Position numbers and translations under genes: made by a program. The notes under the pieces are model-generated. The model was not told the origin of the DNA. It saw only the letters and a list, made by a program, of their open reading frames with translations, and did not search any database. From Hyaloperonospora brassicae (lineage: Eukaryota; Oomycota; Peronosporomycetes; Peronosporales; Peronosporaceae), in contig CANTFL010001332.1 in NCBI GenBank assembly GCA_947650285.1, positions 806,001 to 870,000 on the forward strand: 64,000 nt of DNA. The letters run 5' to 3'. Shown here piece after piece: positions 30,227-42,400 of this stretch; the stretch's first letter is position 1; each line of letters begins with the position of its first letter.

Positions 30227-30928
30227 TTACTCGCCAACAATGTCATTACCGACATTCAGCGAGGTGCCATCTCGGCCGCTCTCACTTGGTGGAGTTTCAC
30301 GTGCCACCCCTTTCACATCAAAGAAATTACATTCTTGATGTCTCGGCCCTAGGCCAACCATGCCTGCAGCATGCAGTGACTGATTATCACAACTAGTATC
30401 ACTTAACGGAGTATAGCTCTCTTCACATACGGTAAAAGAGCTCCGCTTGATTTTAATGTCATTGATATTGGAGTTAATTAGCTCGGACATAGCAATGTCC
30501 AGCATATTGACATCTTCCGTCAATGGCTCGCGCCAACAGTGCTTTTCTCGCCTATTAAAGGTAGTTTCATCACTCTCCAAAGCTTCGCTAGGAACATTGC
30601 GCGTGGCGCCTAAGGTCTTGGACCTCCAATTAATCCATGGATCATGGCGTTCAAGCCAAGCCATACCTAGGATGAGATCATATCCAGAATCCAACTCGAG
30701 GACAAGACAGCGTTCAATGCTATCAAAGCCCAAAAACTTCACACCCAAGTTCAACGGAACTTTAGGCACCGTGACGCGAATACCAGTCGCTAAACGAACG
30801 GTGATCGAATCACCTTCATGCGCTTTGATCGCTTCAGCATATCTATGACTTCCCTTGAGGGAACTACGTCGAGCATACTTGCATGATGCTCCGGGGTCGA
30901 TTAAGATCGACCAATGCTTCTCAAAGCC
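30227..30928 (-). pseudogene. Gypsy-A protease segment (right copy)
   Basis: Mirror of 6129-6830 with the DPGAS active-site motif and DLILGMAWL. There is one E to D difference in the 180-residue segment and a base change near 30930 that alters the upstream frame's last codon. Confidence 0.8.
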
Positions 30929-31134
30929 TTAAATATTCGCCCTGGTGACAAACAAGCCTGGCCTGTATCCACTATCTGTGCTGGCGTGCACAGAGCTCAG
31001 TGGGGCTAAGCCCTGCTTCACTCTACCTCGAAGAGAAGTGACAGAACTCAGTTCTACCCCAGTAGGGCGCCCCGCACCTACTGAGTGTCGACGTTTCCCC
31101 ATGCCATTCCAGGTTCCTGGTCGGGGCTGCGGTT

Positions 31135-32108
31135 TCAACCAAAATGAGTCGGTTGTTGATTACGCAAAGGACAATAGGGAAGCAAGTGTTTAGTGCTTCC
31201 GCATATATAACAGCGTCTCACTTCCTGTTGTTTCTCTGCAAACGGAAGCTCCGCTTCACCTTCATCTTCAGCATGGCTAAGATTTGTCGGTTCAGGCTTC
31301 CATTAAGCTGATCTATTTGCTGAGGTTGCCCTCGCATAGCTTGGGTTGTACCCATTCCAACCAAGTCTTGCTGATTTAAAGTTATTCTGAGCATTCTGAG
31401 CGATGCTCACATCCTCTTCAAAGGTCGAGGGATGGACTCGGAAGACCTCGGCCCTGGCAACGCCAGTGCGAAGACCTTCCATGAAGACAGTCACACAGAC
31501 TGTCTCAGGGAGAAGGTCGGACTGCATAGCAGCCGTTAGAGTTCTCAACGCATGGGCATAGTCCGTTAGCTCGTTCTAACCCTGACGGGTGGAAAAAAGT
31601 GTGAGCGCACGCAAGAGGCCTGTTAGGCAGCGAGAAAACTCGCAATAGGTCTAACTTGATCGAATGCCATGTGGAAAACGCCAAGTCTACCGACGTGCCA
31701 CACGTCAGAGCCCACTCTCTAGCTCTTCCATTGAACTTTGAAATGGCCAGCGATACTCGCTGATGCTCGATTGATATTAAGCCAGATCTCATGGCTATCT
31801 CAATCTCACGGATCCAGAGAGTGAGGTTTTTACCCTCCTTTTCGGGGAAATGTTTGACGTCCACCCTAAGGTGACGAGGCTTAGCCTCTTTTTCTGGAAT
31901 CGCCACGTAGCGTGTTGTCATATCTGACGCTACTTGATTTTGCATAAGCCCAAAATGCTATTTCATACTGCATCAAGGTCTAGACACGCGCTTTTAGCAC
32001 TTCGGGACCTTGCGCAGCAAGAAACTCAACATATTTTGGGCCTACGGCCGCGGTCAGATTATCCAGCGCAACCTTTTGGGCCTCGCTGAGGTGTGTGAAT
32101 TGCTCCAT
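31135..32108 (-). pseudogene. gag: Gypsy-A gag (right copy)
   Basis: Mirror of 4949-5922, including the CX2CX4HX4C knuckle and the same stops and frame changes. It differs by a few residues (M to I in the VAMPEKE stretch). Confidence 0.8.
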
Positions 32109-32165
32109 CCTCACAGCGGGTCAGTCGTAACGAATCAGGGGTAAATTGATACAAGTGCTACCAAG

Positions 32166-32690
32166 TGTATCGAAGCTACACAGCTTCTTAAGTCAGAGGA
32201 AGATTTAATGCTCAATGAGCAACTTTGGTTCTAAAACCCTGACTCAAAGAGTCAAACGCTCCGAGAGCTAAGGTTTGGTTCAAAGAATCCGACTCAAAGA
32301 GTCAACAAGCTCAGAGAGCTTACGTTCTCTGTTCCAAAGGGGACCAAACGATTCAAATGAATTACAGCACAGAGTGCTCAAGGACAAGCTACTTTCACAG
32401 GCGTTGCTTAGTCCTTACGATCAAGACGCCCCGTAGAGAACGTGTCTCTTACGGATCAAAAGGTGAGCTGAACTTTATTCCTTTTTTTAACCTAAAAGAA
32501 CACCTTAGAACAGCGTAATTAACCTGTCATAAATAAAATCTTTTAAAAGATCTCGCAATCAATGGTTGACAGAAATCAGTCTTCAACAATTGATACACTT
32601 ACTGTGTTCCAATATCACTTGACAGGGGACCCCATCTCTTGTGTGCAACACACCTATTGCCGACTATTAGCCGACGTGTACCCAGTTTCA
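32166..32690 (-). repeat. 5' LTR of Gypsy-A (right copy)
   Basis: Mirror of 4368-4891, 525 bp, with the same internal duplication of about 50 bp. It is bordered at 32161-32165 by CCAAG, the complement of the start of the primer-binding region. Confidence 0.9.
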
Positions 32691-32695
32691 GTGGA

Positions 32696-35600
32696 AGCCT
32701 TCACTGATTTCGGAAAGCTACGAGCATATTGATCAACAAGCGTGTGAAAGCGCTCGAGACGGGACAGATGCTGCAGATGTGACCATGCCAAAGCTCGCTA
32801 ATTCATTAAGCAAATTAAAATCAGCAGGACTTGTAGTCGGTGGTTGATGAGATTAGTCCGTTTCGTGTAGCTCAAACTAAAATTGGGTCAATGAGAATAT
32901 CGTCTTAAAAATTATATTCTCCAATATGTACCTCGGAAGCCTAATATTATAGGAATATAAAATTCATTGGGTAATATCGACACCTCTCTACTTACTGGTT
33001 AGTGCCACTGAATCTGGGACCGGGGGGAGTACCTGGATCGATACCCACGGGGGCGGGTACGGTTGCAGGCGCCGGAGATAGACAAACATATTAGACGAGC
33101 AAACAGCCAATTGGTGACCGCCCTACCAACCCGCACCTTAGGTATGTATTACTTTGGGTCGGATGAAAGCCCTACTGGCCTCAAATTCCCACAGTGGAAT
33201 ACGGGGTGAGGATCCTCTAAGAAATTATAACAGTGTCACTGCACTCGTAGCCCACACCGGGGTGATCTGAAGGACTACGCCGCGTAAAATTGTACTGTTT
33301 AGTGCAGTCCATCATATCAAGTAATTTAGCCATTTATCGCTGCTAGACACGCAACAATTGGCGCTCAACGAAATAATAATTTGGAGTTGCAGTTGATCCA
33401 TTTGACTAGATCAAAATGTGCTATAGGAGATTCGACTGCATTGAACACAGTTATGCTCTTACCTTTCTATGTATGCGTCCGTATAGAAGATAAGCCTTCC
33501 TCTGCACATGCCGTAAACGTAGGGTTGCGGGGCACGTTCCGTCACTGTTTCAGTGTAGGCGGCTTGTTCTGTGCGGTTACAAGCGCAGAGTGCCCCGTTT
33601 AAATGGCAGTATTTTGTGGTCTGTCCAACGACTACGGACTTTTCATCCAACACGAAGAAAATAGGATCGCTTTCATGCCAAGCGTAAAGTATTCGCGCGT
33701 TTGAGTGACATCGAATGGGCCATCCGGTTTGCTATGAAAGGCGATAAGTACATGCCGCAATACCAAGTTCTTCAAGCATAAATTTGACGCGTAGAGTTAT
33801 AAGGTAACCTTTCTTTACCATTAAGGTGCTCCACAGTCAGAGCTTTTAAGTGAATAGGGTATCCAACACTTTGAATTGTTGAGACAGCAGTAATGTTAGA
33901 CAGCACCCAGCGGGTCAACGCACGCGCGTTGACCTGAAAGCGTAGTAAAAAAATATCTTCGATTACCAGAAATAATCTCTTTTGAGATGTCATATCGATT
34001 TGAAAGCCATCAAAGAGAACTTAAGATCCCAAATAAAGACGTATTTTTGAAAACTTAAGAAAATGTATCTCCGGTTACTAGGAAGATAATCAAATTGGAT
34101 TCCATATCAATTTGAATGCCACCATAATGATCTTTGCATCCTCGATATATATAGTTGCTTCGTATGCTTTATCAAAATCGACTGAGCATAGCAATATACC
34201 TTAGGTCTTAAGGCTTAAGCTTCACGAACCATTCACGATTGAGTAATAAGAGGAATTCTTGGCCCTATCTCGGACCAACGTTTTAGTCGACGCAAGCCGA
34301 ATTAATTTATAGTTCGAGCTCTTGATCCTCAGGTGTCTTAATCGTGGCGTGCACGCTCACATTCAGACCATTCGCCACCTTACAGCCAATACGATTCATG
34401 AATACGAGTTGATGACAAGGTTTATTTAATGTATATAGTCTATCATCTTAAATACTTACTTGTTCCATTAAGTAATAGATACGGAAGAATAAGCATTCTG
34501 AGTGGTGGAACAAAATGTATTTATTCTGGAACAGCCTAGCATCGAATTTAGGTCCTATCGTCCCCCGATGCTACAAGTGGGCGGATTTCGAAACAACTGG
34601 ATCAATTCTACGTGACGAATAGAGAAATTGTCACTCCTATATGTAAGAGATTTTGTGCATTCAATCAGTCAAATAACAGGGTACTACGCCTACATACGTA
34701 TTGCACGAATCGAATGCTGCCAGCAGTATTACGCAGCAAACTTCCGTCGACCAATACGGGGCCAAGAAGCGATTCCGAAGCTGATGCTATGTCACAATAA
34801 TGTAGCGGATCTATCAAACCTGGTCGAAGGCAGCAGAGTGGATCACCTTGCTGATATAACGACGTCAAGACTCTGTAGGCTTCTTGACGAAGGTAAATCT
34901 TAACGTACCGAATCAATGTGTTGCTGCCCCTGGTGAAAAATGTCACTCACCGTCTTGCAGATAATATTGACCAAAGGCATGCCACGTTGAGCCCTAACTA
35001 ACTGTTACACGTCAAGCAATGTATTTCGACGCCGATCGCTGGAGGACCTTAGTCTACTCTTGTTGAGCGCGAGACCCTTCAAGGGAGGACATCATTGCGC
35101 CCTACAGCATGTTTATCAGTAAAAGCAGATATATAATCATCCATGCTTTAATATACGCTTAGTGATCAACGCTACATTATGATAATACTTTCCTAGATTC
35201 TGATGATAAATTCGATGTCATCATTGACCTTCAATAGCCCAAACAGTAGGAGGCATGGACCAGCTGGTAGCGCATATCTAAACCGATACCATATATGGAG
35301 CGTTTATAAGCCTTACAATGCTTTATGACTGATACGGTGGTCTCTGATGTGGTGCAACATAGAGATTCAACACACAAGACCCCACTTTAGCCAACCGCTA
35401 CACTTCGGCAAGCTACTAGTTGATGTGATAACATTCGCATGGACTAATGTTCAGCACACGTATAATTTTATATGGCCGGGCCATCGAGGCATTCTGAAAA
35501 AAAGAGCATTAATTAAAAAAAGATATCATTTTTCAGAAGCGACACCAAGGAAAGTCTGGGTCTACGGAAGAGTCTATCATAATGTGACTGGCTGCGGTAA

Positions 35601-36008
35601 CTCTGTCACATCACAAAGACGTTAAGGTAATGCGTCACGATGTGCTCACATAAGAAATCCTTCAAGCAAATTATACGAGTGAAAAACTATCCTGTTCTCT
35701 GAGTAAATTTGTTATCGTGACAACAATGAAACATTGCAAGTCACAATAAGTGACAGAATAAGTGTAGTCACTTTAAAGCTTGATCTGATAGAGTCTCGAA
35801 ATTCCAATTTGGAGATACTGTGGTTCGTAACGATTGAAATAAAACGTCACAGGATAGATCTACGTCGTGACAAGGTTAAAACGATCGACGCACTCGTCTA
35901 AGAGGATATGTACGCAGCCAATACTTTGTCGGCATCAGCTTTAAGGAACACTTCCAAATTTTCTGGGAATCATTAGTAGACGAAAAAATATCTGTGAAGA
36001 TACTCATA
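32696..36008. other. Outer arm region with no identifiable gene (right copy)
   Basis: Mirror of 1050-4362. Short frames correspond one to one with the left arm. Differences are scattered and slightly more frequent near the outer edge (for example around 35345-35440). No gene recognised. Confidence 0.4.
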
Positions 36009-36122
36009 TCATGCTTAGAATATCTCTTCATACTTAACCGTCTTGAGTAAGTAATTGATACACGTTATATTGAAAGGATGCATTTTTTATTGTAATTTAG
36101 CGGTATAATTTGCCCCAATCAT

Positions 36123-39100
36123 AGAGGCACTAGACATGAGATCGAGATCGAGCTCAACTCGTGCTTGAAGCAGTGAATCACGCAGACGTAGCTCTAGAAT
36201 CGTTAAAGAGTCCAAGCGATGACCACTTATAAGCTTATTGCTTAGTAGAGGGTGTGTGTAATAATATCGATCCATAAATCTCCGAACATGTGTGCGCGAG
36301 ATATCATTAGAGGCCGCCAGATATGCACGCATTCAACAAATTGAATGGTGCGCCGGTATCTGCACATACGGCGCTGCACATGTAGGACGTCATCTTATAT
36401 AATATGTTAATAATCACTGTATTTTGTCCAAGCCTCTGATATATAAATAAATTTGACCGATTCTCTGCATGACCATAAATTCCCGTACTTGCAATATAAA
36501 TCTTTTAGGGAAATATTCTAGGAGAGGCGAGTGATGACACATAGGATCTAAACGAATCTGACAAATTTTAACGATACATCACATGTTATTATAGGTCGGT
36601 GCGCGATGTTGCGCACCGAGCTACGTCGACGATGTATTCGTCTATTGACATCATTAAAGCGGAGATACGATTGCAGTGATCCAGCGTTTTCACGTCTGTA
36701 AGGGTCTCGCACTTAATCTTGAGCTGAAGAATTACTACCATTAGTCAAGATTATAGAAGATGCTAGCCTAAAAAACGTTTCAGGTTGTACCTGTATAAAA
36801 GTTCTAAATTGTTTGGGTAAGCTTCGGTAGCAATGGCGCACGCTCTATATAAGGTAGATACAATCACCAAATGGTCTGTGCAAATTGGTGTCGATTAAAT
36901 TCAATTCCTTCCTGAATTTAAGCGTACTTGCACTACTTTTTTTGACTGCGCCAAAATGACCGTTCTTACTGTATCTCCTTTATTAAATCTAAAAGATGAA
37001 TGATATAGGATGTAAAAATCAGCACCTTAGAAAAAGTCTCAATACCAGATTGATTTGTTGGTTTCGCTGGATTATTTTTTATTTCCATAACCGATAAAAA
37101 CATATAATGTGTGTCGCCAGGGATTCCACGATGGCTACGCCCTGATTCAGAACGACACAGATGGCGCAAAGCGCCTCGTAGAATTTCATTATTCGGGTTT
37201 GCTGCAAATCGGGAGATTCTAGGTAGGCAGTGCAGATCTAAAACGTTTTAAACATGGAGTACGCACTGACTTGCTGTCGCTTACATCTATCGAAGATATC
37301 GTTTATCGTTACTAAAAAATATGTGTTATGAAGCACGGGCGTCAAAAGCATCCGTCTCTCTCACACGTGAGAAGAACGCTCTTTTTGTTTACAATTACAT
37401 GTTTTTCTAGAAACATGGAATAGGATGGATGAACATCTTCGTTGATGCAATATTGCGCAATCATGTAATGAGTCGGCTACGCATCCCAACAGTGAGGATG
37501 AAATATCCTTTGAAACGCATGAACGTATTCACCCGTCGTGTAGTCTACCTGACGACGTGTAACACAAGTGAACGCAGTATGCCAGACTTGTTTGTTAAGT
37601 ATCCATACCTACCAATACATCCCAGCAAGATTTGTTTATATTACTAGAGGCATACTATTCTTCATTAAATCTACACTCAGCCCGCAACCAGATACTGTAC
37701 GATATATATTTTGTTATCGATAAAACAAGTGTCTTAAGACACTTATAATGATCATTTATAAATTTGACGAGGAGCAAATATGTGGTCATCTTGAACGTGA
37801 AAAGATTTTAATCACGGTCTTTTCCTATTCATTTTATTTTTAGTTCGTACGCAAGTGCATTGTTACTTACAAGTTTTTGACAACGGATGGCGCTTGCACC
37901 TTCATTTTGTGCACCATTACAGCCTGCACCGGATTCGGCAGAGCGCTTGTAGTCCGCATCGATGATTTTTGTATCGAATTTCTTAAACGCCAACAGCATT
38001 TTTCCTTAGCCTGTTGATCAGAAAAAAGGCGGCTATTCTTGTTTTTGTCTCGGGAGATGATTGCAGCCAGAATCAGTGCTAGTGTCTGAATCGATCTGAC
38101 TATTCTCTCCACGATATACCTTTTACCTTTGTTTCTGGTCGATACCTCTAATCACCTCGTCCTAATAAAATCAGCGTTTCGTTTTATTGAGACGCGGTAA
38201 GAGATGTCGATTTCCCGATCTTGGTAACAGAGTATTTTTACGGTACGTGCCATCGTATACTCGATGACAAATTACGACTACACATAAAATTTGAAGTAAA
38301 TATTTCATATGGCAAAACTTGCCATCTATAAATTAGTCTACGCATCATACATTCACTAATTTATGTCTTGATTGAGAATGAATATGATGTTAGTCAATAA
38401 GTATATAATCTAAATAGCCTGTATATGAGAGGCATAACGCGCCAACGATAATGTCACCTCACAGTCAATGGATACGGATGATTTGGAATCGTAGAAGAAA
38501 ACACAGAAAGATCGATACGTTTTTGACCCGAATAATGATGCAAACGAAGCAAATAACTATAGCATCCCACGCACCCATTAACGGCAAGTACTTTAACAAC
38601 ACAATTAATTGTGATAATTTCCACACTGCACACAATGCGCACTGGTATAAATAAAGGCAAATTTGAAGTATAAATTCTGCTGACAAACTCAACAAACATG
38701 CGTCAGTGTTGTCGAAGATTTCATCACGGAAGTGTTGAATACAAAAATTCGAAATGCAGACAACGATGAATCGACAAACACTCCTATATATATCGAGATA
38801 GTTATGGTCCTTTTTAAAAAATGAAGAGGAATACACCGTCTTCGTTTTCAGTCAAGATTACGATTAAAACTACTATTTCTGTCAGTGGTTGATTTTCGTA
38901 GACTTCGAAATTACACACGTACTATCAATTTTCATGAATAGGCGATGTAAAATCATAGTAATGATGAAAGATATTTTCACCATGAGGGGCACGATATCAT
39001 TCATTTTGAGATTTGTCAAGATAAATATGGTGAGGCCATGGGATCGAAACCTATGAATATGGATTACAAACAAGCGTTTCTATACAAAAAATAGGTAGGT

Positions 39101-39420
39101 CGCACTTTGTATCGTTTAAACCGGATAATTACTTATGATGGGCGACCTCGTCAAAACAGGATCACTTTCCGCAGCATACTTTACTTCAAATTATATTGCA
39201 ATTTCATCTCCATCATTTTGATTGATTCTAAAATCAACGATACTCTACATAAGTACATAATGTCTAACAGGCGAAGTATTAGATTAATATCCAAAGATAT
39301 GGATCTGATTTGTGAGTTGCGTCGCCGAGTCAACGCACATACAAAAGGGCTGTCACGAAGAGTCAGCACGCATCTCAAATTTTACGGTATGCATATTTGC
39401 TAATACTGTCAGCGCGATCT
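36123..39420 (+). mobile_element. Ancient relic of a Gypsy-B family element (RT to integrase C-terminus)
   Basis: No frame is open, but nucleotide blocks follow Gypsy-B in order and spacing. GCATTCAACAAATTGAATG at about 36330 matches 16769-16787. CTACGTCGACGATGTATTCG at about 36620 matches the YFDD codons. CCAACAGTGAGGATGA at about 37487 matches 17900, TTCGTACGCAAGTGCAT at about 37844 matches 18283, and GTGCACCATTACAGCCT at about 37909 matches 18347. CACACTGCACACAATGCGC at about 38621 matches 18810, and GTCAACGCACATACA near 39330 matches 19423. It begins mid-RT close to the palindrome edge. The expected 3' part and LTR were not found after 39420. Confidence 0.85.
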
Positions 39421-42400
39421 AGCTTTTTATGGTAAACAAATTCACCTTGCTCAATACACCTCAACATGTTCTCGTGCAGTCACAATTTTAATAATTAGTC
39501 TAGTCATCTAGAGAAGAGTCATTTACGTGAAGGGGGAAATTATTGAAATATATAAAGTCATATCGACGCGAAAAAACTATCAACACATTAATATTCATTA
39601 AGTCAAAAGAAAACTTGATTCTTATGTTTGCACGATTATTCGATAGATCGTTGCGTGTGTTTCTCCGCGTAATCTATAGAAGTTAGAAGAGTACTGCTCG
39701 TGACATAAATCTTCGCTTGTCTAAGCTATAAAAAATTGTTCTCACTAATATCATGATTTTTTAGAATCGTGGGACGCCTTATCGAGGCGATGAAGTAATC
39801 TATTCGTATGGTTCTTGCGCAAGCAAGAATTATTACCGTTGAATACTTATCGGACGTTTTGTTAAATGATGTGTATAATGCTTGAACCTTTCTTTAGGCA
39901 AAGTAAAATGTTAGAAAGATAAAAATTATAAAGATAGACTGCCTATTGTATGAATTTCGATAAAATTTTGTGATACCATGTCTACTCATGCGAGTCATAT
40001 ACAACTGATTCTTATGATCAGCAATGAGACTTCACTCACGCAATGGAAATTTGAGGAGGTCATACACAACATCATTATCAAAAAAAGTGTTTCAGGGCAC
40101 TAACCTTTATGCATTGCGTGAAGTATCCAGGTCGGGTAAGTCAGTAGAAGCATAATATGTATTTATTATCCGCAAAAAACATATTCGACCCTCCTACATT
40201 GTCGGGGAAGGGAAAAAACCTTTAACGGCTAGGTGGCAGTACTTATGCACGTAACTAATGGAAAGGGACGAAGGAAAAGTTGCACACTGTTTTAACAAGT
40301 AGATTTAAGCATCACTCATTCCCGGATACATTGCTTTCTCTGTTCACCTGAACAAATAAGGATCATCTTTCACTCACTATCATAAGTTAGATAATAGAAT
40401 CGGGCAATGCACAGCACATAAAACGGGATAAGTTCATTTTAAACGCTTTCGACCCACTCATACCATCACATTAAAATATTTAAAGTCGGTGGGGATGTTG
40501 CAGTTCATTCTATCGCACCTAACTACCTGCTAGAATTGGACATGTATTATTCACTACAACCTCTCGACAATTTCCATCCAAATCAGTTTTTTGGTTGAGA
40601 AAGATTCAGAATTGATTTAGGACGCACGCACTTAGACCTTCGATGAATCGTTTTACTTGCTAATAATGATATTCAGCCGCAGCGAGGTTTAGTCTGGACT
40701 GATTAGCGGTACCTGTATTGACTATCGGCTCTTTAAAGCTGTTATCGTTGTTCGATTTAAAATGCTACTTATATATATTCTAGGAAAATGAAAGCATTAC
40801 GTCTTCCTTTAGCTTCAAAATACAGCTCGAAGTTCCGTTAAAGTACACATATGCACGTCATTTGTATTGACGGGCGTACACGTCGAAAGCGTCATACGTA
40901 AGCATGCTAAATGTCCCACTAGTCTCCATGAGATCTTGTATCAGCTTTTTTGTGGTGTATATATAGATATTACAACGCTGGTATCCGACTTCCATATTTG
41001 CTGTGTGATCATCAGCAAGACACCAGGTAGGGACGAGTTCGTTTACGGGCGATCAAATACGCGAACGGGGACATTAAAGTCAAGGAATAAAAGCTGACAG
41101 CTTCCGAGGACCTAAAGCATTCATATAACATTTAAACCTCCCTATTAAGATGGCGAAGGCAAAATCTACAAGTTTAATAGCTGTCGGACACGCTAGGGAA
41201 GGTAGCATAAAACATTTGTGACTTGAATCGCGGACCTCCGACCAACAACGTAACTTGAACCTCAGCAGGCCTTTTCATCGAAATAATTGGTCTACACACC
41301 TCACTCACGTTGACGTACCACAACACCCTACACCTCAGCCACACCGAAACGAAAATTGTCTCACGCACCTTTACGAAGCTATCTGCTAATTTGATCCGTT
41401 CTTAATTATCATATGGCTAAACACTATAGTATTGTAAGCGCAATTATGTCCTCGGGATGTAAATGCTAAAGTATTTCCCAGATAAAGGTTCCGAAGTAAA
41501 TAACTCATTCGCCAACTCTTACTCTAATCTCTTGATGAATCTTATTGTATATTCACACCTCGTTACACGGATGTAAACACATTGATGCATACATAAATTT
41601 GATTCAGACGTGGAGTCGGACATCAGAAGACAGGCTTCGGTGCTTATAGAATCATTAAGCTTACCAAGATTGGCGTAGAGAGCGTTAATACTGTGCTCGC
41701 TTGCCAGGATTGGTATATATTAGCCCAGATTCATCAAATGTTAATTTATGGAAGTTTTTCGGCCGAAGCCATACGTTCACGATATCATCCGCTTTACAGG
41801 CGTTGCAAAGTCATTTTACTGACGACGAATAACAGTTTTGTAACGCGTATTTACGCCGTGGCGTAACAGGCAAATGACTTTTCTACACGATCAAATGGAG
41901 CCTTTTATTGCTCGTATTATTGTCAATTGCGATCTTAAGTCCTGAACCTCAAAGATTTCCTCACTTATAATCGACAGATTAATAGAAGACAAAAAAGGTG
42001 GACGAACCAAAGCTGGTGATCGACGAGAGATCACAATTTCGCCTTCCTTGTTTTGTATGTAATCAACTCACAGAACATAATTACATAATACCTGTGTAAA
42101 TATGTGGTGATAAGGACAATACCAAAATGGCACTCAATATTATAATGTAATATTAAAATTAAAAAGGTTAAAGCTCTAGACTCCAGTTCACCTGCAGTGA
42201 TTTTCATTGTATAAAATTAGACTTGATATAATAGGATTGTACAATAGCAAACGAATATACAAATTTGTTATGGCGTTCAACAATGTTGCTGCCAGTTGAA
42301 AATCATGATGCTTATTCCGCTCTTCCATTGGTAATTTGTACATAAGTGTTGCTGCCTTCGGTGTCACTTCGCACTGACCGGCAGGCAGATACTGTGCCTC

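Larger units (their letters stand above)
25035..32690 (-). mobile_element. Gypsy-A, right-arm copy (decayed Ty3/gypsy element)
   Basis: Mirror image of 4368-12022 with the same stops and frameshifts, so the decay came before the palindrome. It is flanked by GTAGA (25030-25034) and GTGGA (32691-32695), the mutated target duplication. Its 5' LTR end has one more T than the left copy (CCCAGTTTCA against CCCAGTTCA), closer to the ancestral TGTAAC start. Confidence 0.95.
22881..36008 (-). repeat. Right arm of the giant inverted repeat
   Basis: This is the reverse complement of the left arm without Gypsy-B. The inner edge is at 22881, where a CCCCCACCC-containing stretch near the left arm's end pairs with GGGTGGGGG at about 22895. 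The outer edge is near 36008, opposite position 1050, where similarity ends abruptly. The arm carries the second copy of Gypsy-A on the minus strand and an empty Gypsy-B target site at 23430-23434. Small differences from the left arm include a 1-base insertion near 32686-32688 and scattered substitutions, so it is a real second copy and not a trivial duplicate of the read. Confidence 0.95.

Noticed and set aside
1050..36008. Palindrome as a simple assembly artefact
   Set aside because: The arms differ by scattered substitutions and a 1-base gap, one arm has a private 8-kb insertion with a target duplication, and the spacer is unique. An artefact remains possible, so a long-read check is listed, but the sequence argues against it.
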